From Onchocerca lupi (lineage: Eukaryota; Nematoda; Chromadorea; Rhabditida; Onchocercidae), in NCBI GenBank assembly GCA_028564675.1, contig JAOVVO010000155.1, positions 62,001 through 126,000 of the forward strand: DNA of 64,000 nucleotides, read 5' to 3'. The notes beneath the pieces are model-generated. The model was not told the DNA's origin and made no database searches. It saw only the letters and a program-made list of their open reading frames with translations. The translations under genes and the position numbers were made by a program. This document shows, piece by piece, positions 11,922 through 26,300 of this stretch (positions are counted from its first letter, which is position 1; every line of letters begins with the position of its first letter).

Positions 11922-14900
11922 ATGTCAAATTTACTTGCGTCACCATCTACCAGTCAACAGTTATCTTCGAGTTGCAAAGTTGATCTTGCTGAGAATAATA
12001 ATGATAACGAATGCTCGGAAACATACGAAGAGCTACCGCTCAGTACCAGTAATCCAGTCACCACAAATAATCGTTAGTTATTCGTTATTTAATTATTAGA
12101 TGGAATAAAATATATCAAGATTCCTAACTTGATAATAGAATATGATCTTTGGAAATTTCCCAATGTCATATCATATGATGTCTATATGTAAATTTTACTT
12201 ATTTATTTTATAGTTCCATAAAGATGGTGAGCTTTTATGTGCACTATTTTTCGAAAAGAAATGAATTTTGAAATGACAATATGGAAGAAAACTGAATGAT
12301 ACAATACGTAATGTATCACTTATAAAACGTAACATTTGAAGTTAGCTCTAACAACATTTTGAAAAATTTTGAAAATTTAAGATTCAAATAGTGCTTATGT
12401 TTGCATTTCAGATCAAAGTGTTTTAAATTAAGATATTTCAATGTTCAAGAGTATATAGTAATGAAGTAACAATGATATAGAGCTTAATTTGAATGAATTT
12501 CGAACAATTTATAGATTTAAGAATTTATCAATTATTCTTTAGCAATCGTATCTTATGCGAATTTAATAATTTCAAACATAACACTTTCCAGATTAATTTT
12601 TTTCGAAAGCATTAATGATAGATAAAATATAGTGGAAAAATTTTTTCTCGTAATCCTAGTTTTTCAGTAAGCTTCTTATTTCTTTTTCAATTAATTTAAA
12701 ATTTTTAGGCACGAAAGCATCTGAATTACTAGCTTTTTGTCAACAGATAACTTTGCGGAGGATTTTCCGCTTGATCGGTTATAGTATCGGTTCCTATCCA
12801 TTTGCTTATGTTATTGCTGCTGTCATTATGTCAATTATGTCATTCGGAATTTATTATCTTAAACTGGAAGATCGAGTACGTGATGGTTATACGCCAACAA
12901 CAGCACCATCAAGACATGAAGCAGATCTGCTACGACAGTTCACTAATTCATTCGGTTGGTTTTTTTTTTTTTTTCGTCAATTAAAAGTAAAAAATGGAAG
13001 GAAAAACAAAATTCAATTTTATAGTCAGTTTTTATGTTTAGATTATATTTAATAGGACTGAATCATTTTTTTTTAAATGATTTTGTTATCACAGGTATTG
13101 TAGGCTTAATATTATTATAACTGATTAGATTATATATTCTGAAAACTTGAAAAGACTTTCTAATCCTTTTTTTTATGCAGGAATTTAAATTAGTTATATA
13201 GTTTCCGAGTCTTAATTAATTCTAGTATTCCGAACTTTTGAACACAGTTGTGCAGTAGGATTTCGGATGTATAATTGTAATAATTCCGTTCTTTTGATAA
13301 ATAAAACCTTCACATTGATAATGTTAAAAAATTTATTTTTAATTTAATTAGGTGATCCAACATTAACGACAGTGATACTACAAGCACGTGATGGTGGTTC
13401 CATGCATCGTTTGAAATATTTGAAAGAAGCAGTTCGATTACATCGATATTTTATGAATAATTTCACTGTCGAAGTTCCTTCTACTGGTGAACGAATCGTA
13501 TACAAGGATTTATGTGGATTATCGTGCAATGCAAATATTGTCATCGAATATTTTTACGTATGTTCATTCCTTTTTATGAAGCATAAATGATTTCTTTATA
13601 TCAGCAAAAAGATTAAACAAAATGGTTTAACATTGAAATCTTTCTTCGAGGAATTTTCGCCGGAATCTCTAAAAAAGTTTTTTTTTTTTTATATTCAAAA
13701 TAATTTTCTCTTTTCTCTTTTTGCTTTATTCATTTGACTTCTTTTTATACATTTGTCATCTGTATTGTTTAGATTTTGGATGAAAATATGATTTTGAAAA
13801 TAAAATTCATCTATCTTCAGAATGCTTTATTAGAGGAATATGAGAAAGAGAAACTGGGTAAAGCACGCAGTGAAACGACAAATTTAACCTATCCAATTGC
13901 TAAAATTTTTGGTTTTGATATTCATTTGGAACGCAATTTTTACGGCGTTCGTTTACAATCTTACACAAACAAGCAGAATCGCAGCAGCACTCGTAAAGGC
14001 CAAATAACTATTCCCGAAGAGACAGTCATGCAAGCGATTACCAATATTGAATATATTCAGGTGTGACACTTGTTATATGAGATGTAACAAATTTTCAATG
14101 GCAATTATATAAAATACTATTTATTTTTGATGTATAGACTGTATGATGTGATTTGATTGAAAGGTCAAAAGTCTAAAGTGTGTTCTTATTTTTAACTTTA
14201 TTTTGAAAAACATCAAATAGTACTGTATCATCAGTTGCTTTTAAACAGCTCCCGAAAAATTTATAGCATGATATATAAATATGTTACTCATTTTTCTTCT
14301 ATCATATATTCTAATATTTAATGATCGAAAATACAAAAAACTTTTTTCAGGTTATTTTCATGATCTTTCAAGGACAAGTAAGTAGTCCTAGCATGGAAGC
14401 AAAGCTTAATGCATGGGAAGTAGCTTTGTATAAATATGCTACACAAACCTATACTAATGAACCAATAAAAATATTGGTAGGTTTTTCGAATATTTTTCTT
14501 GTTTATCAATATATGTTAGGGAATTTTCATTTCATTGTGAGAAAATTGATTTTAGATATTTTAGTGAAAAAAAGTCCTTTTTAGAGTTAACTGCTTGTAA
14601 AGTCATTTTCAAATGCTTCATTGCTTCTGGAAGTTTGGGATATTTTTCCATTAATTTCCGATTAATGGGATTCTCCTTTGGAAATAAGAAGTTAATAAAA
14701 GTTTTATACTCTTTCAGATTTTATACTCTTTCAGATTACCTGCCATTTGATATGAAAAGTAATTATAGATAATGAACATAACTATATTGGACAGAAGGAA
14801 ATAATAACAGTTTTTTTTTTTTTAAAAATGTGATTTCCATCGTTCGATTTTATCATTTTTGTCTGGATTGAAAATTGTACCTTTTTGTAATTTTTCTCTA

Positions 14901-17900
14901 AATACATTTCGCTTAATCTTTCCTGACTTAATTAGCGGTTTCAGCAGAAGAAAATAAGATTCTTGAAAATAAATATAGGTAATAAAACTTACAGGTACTT
15001 GGACCAGAAATAGTCAACCAAGAGCTAATTAAGGATTCGGAACGAATGGCACCTTATTTTGTTGCAGGTTTATTTATTTTTTCTCTATTTTCCTTATATT
15101 TTTACATAAAATTGTTATGCTTTATAGTATGAATAAAATAAGAAAAAAGGTAGGCTGGGATAGTAGAAAAGGTATTCATATTCAAAAAATGAATAAATTG
15201 ATCGAATTTAATTTCTTGTAATTAAATTATACCTCTGTTGTTTTATTTATTATACTTATCAATATCCTTGTCCACTAAACAAATGAATAAATTCATTTGA
15301 AAAAAAAATAGAACCACCAAATTTTCAATTTAAATTTAGGAATACATAGATTTCGTATTATTAATTGAATTTTTAAATATTTTAAATTTACACTTAAAAA
15401 AAGTATTTAGAAAAATTATAAATCAATAATAATTCTGTAAAGCTAAAGTTTTTATAAAAAATCGGAATATAATGACGTAAATATACCTTAACCTGGTATT
15501 TTAGTTTTATATTTTATTGCAAATTGTATAAGAATAGCTATTTTGCCATTGATTTTACAAATTTTTAAAATAGTTTGCTAGTGTAATAGAAGTACCTAAT
15601 TCGCTCATATATTCAGATCAGCATTTTTAATGATGTAAGTAGGCATCGTGAAACCATTCAACTTTTAAATCATTTACTTTAATATATCCATGAGATTAAA
15701 TTATCTTTTTTTTAAGTCATATTTTCAAATTTTTTCAAAAAAATTATCGAAAGAAATGTTTTTGTCATTTTTTTTTCAAAAATGCTTTTGAAATTATTTC
15801 CCAATTTTAAAAATTTTAATTTTCTCATTTTTTTCTTTTTTCGTCTTTTTTTTTTTTTTTTTGATTACGTATACTGTAAAAATTGGATGTGATAAGAGGA
15901 AATTTCAAATAAATAGCAAAAAATTTTCGATAATGTCGGTACATATGTATGATAAGCATAAAAACCAAGTAATGGTAGCTATAGAGAATCGATTGCAATT
16001 AATTATGACATTGTTTGACCTAATTAATGATGCATGCGTAATTGATCACGTATAAAAATAAGAAATCATAACAGATCACATTACATTAATGAATTAAAAA
16101 AGAGGATTTAAATTCCTTTTTTGATTAATGATACAATCATAATTTAATGTCTTCCGTTTCTTAAATATATATTCAGTTGGAATTTCTTTTTTATTTTTTC
16201 TCTCTTAGATTTTTCTTTCTTATTTTTCATCTTCTATCAATAGATCAAATCTAGATTGAAATGAATCATCAAAAGTCAAACTTAGTAAATTGTTTTGCAT
16301 TCTGATGAGTTTTGTCCGATATTGGTTTCGATACTAAATGCAAACACTTTATCGGTAATAAATTGCCGTTTATTTGGCAATATCGATGTTTACTCGATGG
16401 GCATGCTAAAAATATCATTTACTTGCTTCGATGATCTTTTAATCTGGACCGTTTAATTTATTTAATTTCAAAAATTTGAATTCAACTTTCCTTCAGTATA
16501 AAAAGAATAAGCTCTTATTTCTTTATTGTTTATAATTTCAAATATAATCAAAAGAGAAGAAATTTGGAATAGTTACATTAAAAATTTGAAATAAAGTGCG
16601 ATGTTAATGACATCTAAAAGGAATCAATATTTAATGTTAATGTCCGAAATAAAATTTGGGAAATTTTTTTGAAAATAAAACAACTTTTTCATTTTTAAAA
16701 AATTAGAAAAAAAAAACTATCCAATGTTTGAAGAACAAATTTGAAGCGATCAGTTTCATTTTGCAAAAATGAAAATAGGAATTAACTAAAATATAGAAAC
16801 TTTCCATTTTAAAATAGCATCATTTAGCGATAAATTTTCAGAATTAATTCAAAATTATCTGGTATTTGAGAAATAAATTTGAAATGATTAATTTCATTTT
16901 CTAAAATTTCATCAGTGAATGAATACTTGAAAGTAGAAGATTTTAATTTCGAAATAGTACAATTTTAGAGATAATTTTATTGCAATTACTAACATTTCAG
17001 GTTTCTTAGCTATGTTTTTGGTTGTTGCTATTTCGTTAATTGGCAGTGCCTTAATACTTGGTGTTATACATCCAGCCAAGTTAATCGTTGCATTTGGCAT
17101 TATTGCATGTCCAATTTTGGCAATTACTGTTACTTTTGGATTATTCGCATTGGCTCAACTTCGAACGAACACAATTATGCTCATTATGCCTTTTCTGGTA
17201 ATGGGAATTGGTAAGTGATTAATGTTTGAGAAAATTATTTACTAGAACAGTAAGTGCAAATTAGGATTATCTTCCTTCCATATGAAATATCAAAAGACAA
17301 ATGATTGATGAGTACCATAAGATTCTATTTTAGTCACATCATAAAATTATTAAGTCGAAAGAAATTTTAGAAAAAGACGAATATTTTCTTTTTTTTTTTA
17401 AATTTCTTTTGACGGATTTTTTCTTTTTTTTTTTTTTTAAATTTCTTTTGACTCAATGATTTTATGATGTGACTAAAATAGAAAGAATTCTATGATATTC
17501 ATAGTTCATTTGTTTTTTGATATTTTACATTTTCATGTTATTTATGACGTAAATGAATGGAATGTAACAATATGATATCGAATCCTTGTAATGGATAAAT
17601 TGATTAATATGATAATTCATAAAAAATCTTCAATTGGACGTGAGAAATGCTCCAAAAATTTCACAAATCGCAATTATTATTTCTTTTGATCTAATGATCC
17701 AGCAAAAATTGTAGCTTTTCTTAGCCCATTATCTATAATTGTTCAATCTTCTGTTCCCTATCTTTTCTAAGCTTGAAACATTTCATATATAAATATAAAA
17801 ATTCCATTTTTTTTTTTTTTTTTTTTTTTTTTTGCCAAATCGTCGAAATAATTTCATGCATAATTTTAATATTAAAGAGCAATATCAAAAAATATATTAT

Positions 17901-19667
17901 TTATCTCATTGTCAAATCATGTGTACCTATACTGCTATCATCATAATCATGTATATTACTTATGATGCTAAAGATAAGACATAAAATCTTGCAAAAATAC
18001 GTGAAGCAACAAGAACATATTAATCATTATGATGGCATCGTATATATATGTAAATGAATTTTAGGTTTTTAAATTTCCGTTTATGTTCCCATTATCGGCA
18101 TGAATCATTTCTGATCAATTTTATAGGCGTTAATGGAGCATTCATGGTAATTCATTCATGGTTACGATCTGTAGGTGAATGTTCGGTCGCTCAACGACTC
18201 GGTTTTGTATTAGAAGAAGCTGGACCTTCGGTAACAATTTCCACATTTACAAATGTGATCACATTTGGTATCGGTGCATTAACTCCAACACCAGGTGAAT
18301 TTGTTCAATAATTTTCAATCTTTGTCAATATGATGATGACTGTTAAATAAAATTGTCATATAATTTAGATGTAATTATTTTTGCATTACTTTACAACAAA
18401 CAGAAATGCTTTGATATTTTTGTTGTTTACACTTTGAATTCAAATTACTTTCTCTCATTTCTTTGTTTCTAAATGAAATCATAAAATATTGAATAAAAAT
18501 TTAAAAATACTTGCATATTTGGTATTTAATTTCGATAAAATTTCGTAGTTTCTTCAATGCTCTGCTAATATTCATTTTTCATTTCAGAAATAGCACTGTT
18601 TTGTTTCGAAACAGCAATAGCACTTGCATTTGCATATATTTTCACATTAGTTTTGCTTTGTCCACTACTTTATTTGGCAACAGTCCTAGAGCGGATGAAG
18701 AAAAAAGATTCTGGTTTTTCCATGGTTCTGTTTTAATCTTGTTTTTTCTTGCATTTCAAGAATAACATTTTGAAAAAATTCAGTTTGACATTCTATTGAG
18801 ATTATGTTGTAGATGCTGTTTGTATATACATATGTTTGAAAAAATTCGTAGATAAACTGAAACGATAAATTGTCAAGTTGATCAACTAAATTTAGAAATA
18901 TCGTCACAATTTATTTAGGCGAATAAATTAAGCAAAGATTTTGAGTTGTTTTTTTCCGGAATTCTGATACACGGCCATTATCCGGCATTATTAGTAATTA
19001 ATTTTTGCGTCAGGGAACTTTGTTGCAATGAATGAGCGTACATTTCACGTAATAATTTAAAGTCAGTTACAGTTTTTAGTTTAAAAAATAGAATGTGAAT
19101 CATGAAATTTGTCAAATTTATAACCAGATATTTTGATAAATCAAAATTATAAATAATAGAGCAATAATTAATAGACCATTTAATTCTTATTGAAGTGGTA
19201 TCAGCTCAAGCATAGATTAACTTTAAAAGACTTAATAGGTGATAGTTTCTTACAAACTATTGCAAATTTAGACTTTGTTTCAAATATTTATAAATGTTTG
19301 TATGATATTATAGGCATATGAAAAGAATGGATTCAAATGAATAGCACTTTCATATAACATTTAATTTGATATTTTTCAGATTATCAATGGGTTAAATTTC
19401 ATATTGAAATGTTATTGTCGTGTGATAACATCAAAATTATTTGGTTTCTTAGCTGTCATTGGTATTCTAGTCTATTGGTTCTTTGGTTTTATTGGTGCAT
19501 TGACTATTGAAACACGCTTGGATGTTGAAAAATTGTTACCAAAAAATTCACCTTTACAAGAAGCAAATGCTATAATCTCAAGCGAAGGTAATCTATCTCT
19601 CTCTATCATTAATGATTCTTATTTTAATAGATTTGTTATTTGGAAATTTGAAATTTTCCAACTTTTA

Positions 19668-19700
<33 letters not shown>

Positions 19701-22700
19701 AAATTAAGCAGAATGCTTTAATTAATACATTTAATATATTAAGAATCGTTTCGAAATCGTTGCATAGTTTTTCATTCGATATACAATTATAATATTATTC
19801 AAGGTAGATATTGCATCGATTGTTCGGATAATTAAAATATTAGAAATGATTAGGTCTTAGATGTCTTCTCATTAGTATTTGGTTGGATTAGGTTTAGATT
19901 CACTGAAAAGTGGCCTGATTAGATTGCAGTTTGGACGGAATACTATCCGGTGATGGTTTTGATTAATAGTCCTTTGGATATACGAGATGAAGATATCGTT
20001 AAACGATTCGATGCGATGGTGAATGAATTTGAAGCACTCGAAAAATGCCGAGGTAAGAAATAATAAATATGAAGATCTTAAAAATTGATAGTTCCAATAA
20101 TATCTTAGATCTCTTTTTTTTTTTCGTTTTTAATCGGAAATTGTAATGAATTCTATTTTATTCTTGCGAATAAGTCAAATATAATAAAGAATTCATCCAA
20201 TTTGAATATTTCAGGAAAAGAATTTACTTTACTCTGGTTACGAGATTACAGAACATACTGGAGTGAAGCAGAGTTGTATGATTTTGATTATTTTGCGGAT
20301 GATATTACAACAACAACAGCTTCGACAATATTAGATCAACAGACAGAATATGAAAAGCAAATGATTGATTATAGCAAATTGAATGATTTTCTATTTTCGC
20401 CAATTTATAATCATTGGAAAAATTTTTTAAAATTAGGGTAATATTTTACAATTTATTTGAAGTCAAAGTAATACATCACTTATCTCAGATGTTGTATTTT
20501 ATTTTATAAAATATTCTTAACGATTTCAAATCAGATTTTCCCATTGAAATACGTTTCCTAACATTATTTTTAATATAAGGAACACATTAGGTATAACTGG
20601 TAGTAAGTATCACATGATGTTGTGGTATTTTTAAAAGAATTATAAGACATTTTTTCTTTTTAATTTTACGTGATTTTTTTTTTAATGTTTTCCCCCTTCA
20701 ATTAGCTTTTTATTTGATTTTCTCTGCTAATTTGCATTTATCGTTGTGTCCTAGATTTATTCCTACTATGTATTATTCATGATATGACTATTTTAAATTA
20801 TTATGAAAAGATTTTTCATTTCTTTTTTTTTTTTTTCAAGGAATGATTCCGATATACCGGTGGAAAGTTTTGGTTTTTTGGTGACATATCAGAATTTGAC
20901 TAGCTGGAAGGAACGAATTGAATTAATGCAAAAATGGCGACAAATTGCTAATGCCTATAAAGATTTAAATGCATCCGTTTGGGAGGCCAATTCGTTATTT
21001 GTTGATCAAATGCTTTCGTTGAAAACATTAGCTTGGCAGGTAAGTTTGAAAATGATATCATTCATTTAATGAAATTTCTATCCGCATAATACTGATATGG
21101 ATATCATTGAATTAATTGAAATTAACATTTTTTCAAATATAACCATTGAAATTTCTTTCAAGACTTGTATCTGGACATTAATATGCATGACAATAGTATG
21201 CGGTTTATTCATTCAGAATCCGTTCAGTGTAATTATTGCATCTCTTACTATTGCATCGATAAGTTTTGGTAAGTTTAATTATTGTGGTTTATTACTTGAA
21301 AATAGACTATCATTGATAATCTATTTTCAAATCTGTCTCTTTGATAAGATATTATGAAAAGGCCTCTTAGAATGATTAAAAAAATAGAATGCTAAGATAA
21401 GAGAATCATTTATTCTAGCAAAATTTTGAGAGTTAAAATATAAAAAGATTTATCGTAAATATTTATTAAATAGATTTCCTATTAAGTATTCTACAGAATA
21501 GAATTTGTAAAATGATTTGTATTTCAAAATTAAATTTTGAAAATAAAATTATAAAATAAATAATTGCATTATCTGAGACCATTTAATTATTGACGTATTT
21601 AATTTATACTAATTTAAAATAAATGATTAGATGTTTAGCCGATTCTTTGTAACAATATTCAGGACAATTATGCATGCATTAAGCACCAAATACATTAGAT
21701 GCCTTTAAATAGAACTAATTTTCTTTGAATTTTGAAATCGCCTATGGCTTGATATGCAATCCCATTTGTTAGCTATCAATTTTCTAATTTCAAAATGATT
21801 CTAAATCATTTCAAATTAAATTAGTTACCCGAACTTTTTTGATATCCCTTCTATCTAAGTGATAGCAATGATTGATAAAAGCGAAAAAATATTACTACTA
21901 CTATTGCTAACAAAGATGAAGGGGCGCCCTTAGCAGGAAGTGATACAACAACAAGTGCTGGGAAATTATTGAAGGCGTGATCGGATTTCTGTCTTGGTGG
22001 CATTTGGATCTTGATCCGGCAACGCTTTGTGCTATACTGATGTGTATTGGGATGTCGGTCGACTTTACCGCTCATGTATCCTATCATTATCAGGTGAGCT
22101 ATGTTATTTCCTCATATCCAATCAATATATCTCAGATTTATAAGTTTTCTTCAACCGTTGTACCATTCCACAGTTTTCTTTTTGTATTGCTTTCAAATAG
22201 TATTATGAGGTACCAAAAAAAAAAAAACCTCAAGTAGTACCATTTATATTGCTTTCAAATGGTACCAGCTTAATAATACCACACTTACTTATATGAAAAC
22301 TTCGAAAGAGATGTAAAATGTCAAGATTTCGTTTGATTTATATGTCATAGCTTGGAGAGAAAAAAACAATCAAAGGAACAAGAATAATGAAATCACGCTT
22401 GGAGAATAACAAGGCACGCTTAGAATATACATTGAAAAGTGTAGCATGGCCAACATTACAAGGTGGAATCAGTACGGTTGCTTGCATAGTACCGTTAGCA
22501 TTTTTACAGGTTTGGTATTAGATGAATTAAGGAAAAAAAGAATTATCAAAAAATTATAAATTTAAGTGCATTGTATGTTCACGTTTATGTTTACGAAATG
22601 TGAAACTAACTATATCCAATTTTAATCTTGCATTATTTAGGATAATTCAAACTGGATTTCTCCGAAATATTATTATGCAAGAAGTAGAAATTTGATTTAG

Positions 22701-23304
22701 ATGAGAATAATATGGAAATTATATAATAAAGAAAAAGAAAAAATTGCTATTTTTACGAGTTGAACTTCATAAATTATGCAAAATGTTTAAGTGTAAAAGT
22801 AAGATTATTGTATTTCAAAGAAGTATCTATGAAATATATCGGAATAAATACCAAATAGAATTTGGTAATTTTGGGTGATTTGATCAGGTGATTGAAATAG
22901 TCTCAGAGATAATCGAACATCATTTTTGGTGTAATTTAAAAAGAAGAAAAAACTATTTCCTTTTTGTGTAAAAATTTCAGAATTATATTCCATTGGTATT
23001 TGTGAAAACGATATCATTGGTGGTAATTTGGGGTCTATTTCATGGTCTTGTACTATTACCAACATTCTTATCATTAATACCTCATTCTCTGTTGGAATTT
23101 AATTGTTATCGAGCAATCTTCGGAAAGCATCTATTCAGTACTACCGATCCTATCAGTAGTACTTATGGTAGTAATCGTGCTGTTAGTATTGGTAATGATG
23201 CTGATGGTAGCAATGATAGCAGAACGAAAGAAGATAAGATTATACATGATAAGGATGATAGAAATATGAATACCACCGAACTACGGAGACTACAATTATG
23301 GTAG
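11922..23304 (+). CDS. Patched-related (PTR) sterol-sensing-domain membrane protein
   Basis: Seventeen exons: 11922-12072, 12709-12954, 13352-13557, 13821-14060, 14351-14476, 14995-15067, 17001-17210, 18127-18294, 18588-18724, 19380-19587, 19930-20052, 20215-20437, 20841-21039, 21163-21268, 21975-22093, 22351-22509 and 22981-23304. All introns are GT-AG, phases agree, and the joined product is 1005 aa, a normal PTR length. It has a 50-aa polar N-terminus, TM1 near residues 81-101, a large extracellular loop, a sterol-sensing region (about 345-520), TM7 near 538-560, a second loop, TM8-12 and a polar C-terminal tail of about 70 aa. PTR hallmarks include LPKNSPLQEAN and TPTPEIALFCFETAIALAF. TM10 keeps GMSVD (831-835), but the TM4 position reads GIGVNGAF (416-423). 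The start is the first ATG after an in-frame stop at 11886; an acceptor-like TTTAG at 11884-11888 could receive a spliced leader. PTR proteins act in nematode cuticle formation, molting and membrane trafficking (family knowledge). The exact orthologue was not determined. Confidence 0.93.
17276..17535. mobile_element. Fold-back (MITE-like) inverted repeat in PTR intron 7
   Basis: The arms 17323-17367 and 17439-17483 are inverted complements with about three mismatches over 45 bp. Weaker complementarity extends outward to about 17281 and 17530. The core contains TATTTTAGTCACATCATAAAA. Between the arms lie two copies of a T-run followed by AAATTTCTTTTGAC (about 17390-17413 and 17423-17452), so the right arm start is partly duplicated. 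There is no coding capacity. A fold-back or MITE remnant is the likeliest reading; target-site duplications were not resolved. Confidence 0.6.
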
Positions 23305-26300
23305 ATTATGATAAAAGCATGATGAGGGAAAGTAAAATTTTTTTCTGATAATCATTTCGAGCTGTAGATTTAATTCTAGTATGACATAAATCCGGAAAAG
23401 TTTCAAATCGGCTAAAAACTTAGCAATCACTATTTCTGTGAAAAAAAAGAAATTTAAAGAAATGTTATTGTTTCATTTCTAATTAATCAGTATTCAGAAT
23501 TCATTATTATTTGAATTCTATTTCTCTTGCCTTTTTTTTTCTTTTAATTGTTATTGTAATTAGTGCTTGTGTGTGTGTGTTGTGTTTTTCTACCTTTATC
23601 ACTATGAAATAAATTACAAAGCTAAAAAAAAATCATAAGAACTAAGATGCATTTTCATTTTGCTAAGATTATTATCTTCATTTCATTTTCATTTTTTAAT
23701 CATATTTTGATTTCTAGGATATTTCTAAAACAGATTCTGACTTAACCAAGAAAAGATGTTTTTTATTTTGATTCATTATCTCTTTTTCATCCATTAAATC
23801 TTTGTAAAAAAAGACGTGCCCTTTAGCACATCATTGATTGCTAATTAAGAATTTTGTTTGATTATCCAAGCATTAACCAGAAAGTTCAAGGAACATTTTA
23901 TCTGCTTGTTGTCCACTCCTTGGCACATCAATATGATAATTGCTTTAAACAAAAAAATGTTAATTTTTCTTTCCAGAAAAATCGATGAAAATCATTATTC
24001 TCCTGCAGATTGTGAAAATATTTTGTTATTTGATGAATGAGATTGAAAGTTGTATTTGAAAAATTTTTTCTTTTTTTTTTTAGTGATTATGAGATGAATA
24101 AATCCAATCATAGAATGTTGCGACAAAGCGTGAGCCGTTTTGGCCATTTCATTCCTTGAATTTCTTCGCAAATGATGTTTGATAATATTTCGCCTCTCAG
24201 ATTGGAGAATATAGCTAGCCTTATTTCCAGATTTCCTGGGCCTTATTTTGCAGATATAGGCCATTCCATTTCACGGATCAGTGTTTCATGGAATTCATCT
24301 ATCAATTGTGTTTTGAAAGTGTAATTTCTGAATGCTACATGTTGCTTATATCCGAAAAAACTCCTACCGCAATGACTACAAAATGTAATCCACGGAGGAA
24401 ATTAAGCAAAGACATAACTGCATGCTGCTGCATATTTTAAAAAGCGCAATTTAATGAAAATCAATGAGATACATGAAAGAAAATGAATCAGTCAGGTAGA
24501 ACTTACGGCATAAATGTTTGACTTATAATTCTATTAAATCGTCACGGAGACATTCCCGAACTATTATTCAAGATCCAGAATTTTTAAAAATTTAACGGGA
24601 CTAGTTCCGGAAACTTTCAAATACAGCAAATAGTCACTACCATGAAAGTCATATTATAGATGATTGAGAAATAGCGGAACCCCAGAATATTCGAAGGTCT
24701 CAAATTAAACATCCTGACATCCTGATCCTGGTATAAACTTTGGATCTCCAGGTCCAGCGAAACTGGCACGATTCTACGAAATTATTATTGGGAATAAGCA
24801 TTACCAGGAAGAAAGCAAAAAATTTGGACCTTCTCTCATCGAGCATGCTGCAGGCAAACACGCATAACAAGACCTTTAAATCTAAAACTTTTCTTCACAA
24901 TTGTAAGAAAAGAAAACGAATTGCAAAAATAGTGGGAAAATAACTTGGTTTTTGTTTTGACTTTGGTTTTTTTTTTTTTTTTTTTTTTTCGTGTGTATTG
25001 TTGGTGTAGTGTTATAAAGAAAAGAGTGACAAAGAATATTCTGGCAAATTTTTTTTCGAGAAAAGTTCGTATAATAAAATTACTTTTTTCTTTGATTTAG
25101 ACTTTTTATGGAACAAAAACATCCGAAAAAAAGAGTTAAGCAACAATTCTCACTGTTATGTATCTTGTTATCAGCTATCAATCTTGAACTGATTCTCAAT
25201 TGAACGTGCAAAAAAAGAACAAAATTTCAAGAGGAAAAATCATAAAACAACTCACAAAATTCAACCTGAAAGCACATCTTTCTCTGATCAAAATGATGAT
25301 ACAAGTAATGAAACGAATTTCCAGAAAAATCCATTTCAACAATTTAAATTATTTAAATATCGAATAAAATAATAAAAATATTCCAATTAAAGATGAACGA
25401 GCGCAACAAAAACAATCCCCATAATCAAATGATATTTAAAAATTATATAAACCATGAAATACTAGAATTTCCCAGAAGAGTTGCGAACAAGCCACGGCTC
25501 ATCAAGCTTTGAAAAAATTGACGATAATTTATAAGCTAACAACCACACTATGACCAAAGTCCATCCACTCAGCAATAAGTGCCGTAGAATCAGTTAAATC
25601 ATAGGTAGCAATGGCACCATGTCCATTGCAAAAAGTTCACAAAATCACAAATAATCAAATTTCGTGAAATGCTTCCACATAATATCTCCATAGATTTTTC
25701 CTGGATTTCGCAAATAATTTTTTTATTTTTGATTTTAATCGACACCATTATGTCCATTGCTTAGTCTAAAGTCTGCCGGAAAACATAAACTTTTCGAGAT
25801 CTACTTTAAAAAATTGTTGCACAAATATTTCAATTTGAAAAAAACATCATGGATCACACCTTACATACTTATATTTACAAATATCACGATACCTATAGCA
25901 ATAATAATTGACCAAGAAGAGTGTACAGCAGCAACGAATAAATAATCCGAGCTTCCCTTTTTCTAAAGGCCAAAACTTTGGAAATTTCTGCTGATAGGAT
26001 CCGAAGAATTGCCTTCCAACTTAAAATCCGGTTCAGTCATACTGTGCTCAGAGTTTTTTGATGTTTCATACCAAACAATTTCACAAACACAAATTTCACC
26101 AATATGCAACATTTATTTTCACAAGGAGAAAAGAAATTGATCCAACTACCGGTCAAACTACAAATTTCATCACATCTAAGACATTCCCACAAATTTAGCT
26201 GAATCGTTGCTCTGGAATCGGGCACGAATGTAGGAAAAATCTAATGTAAAGAAACAGCCAATGAAAGAACTTTCAAATGGTAACATCATGATTGTGACAA

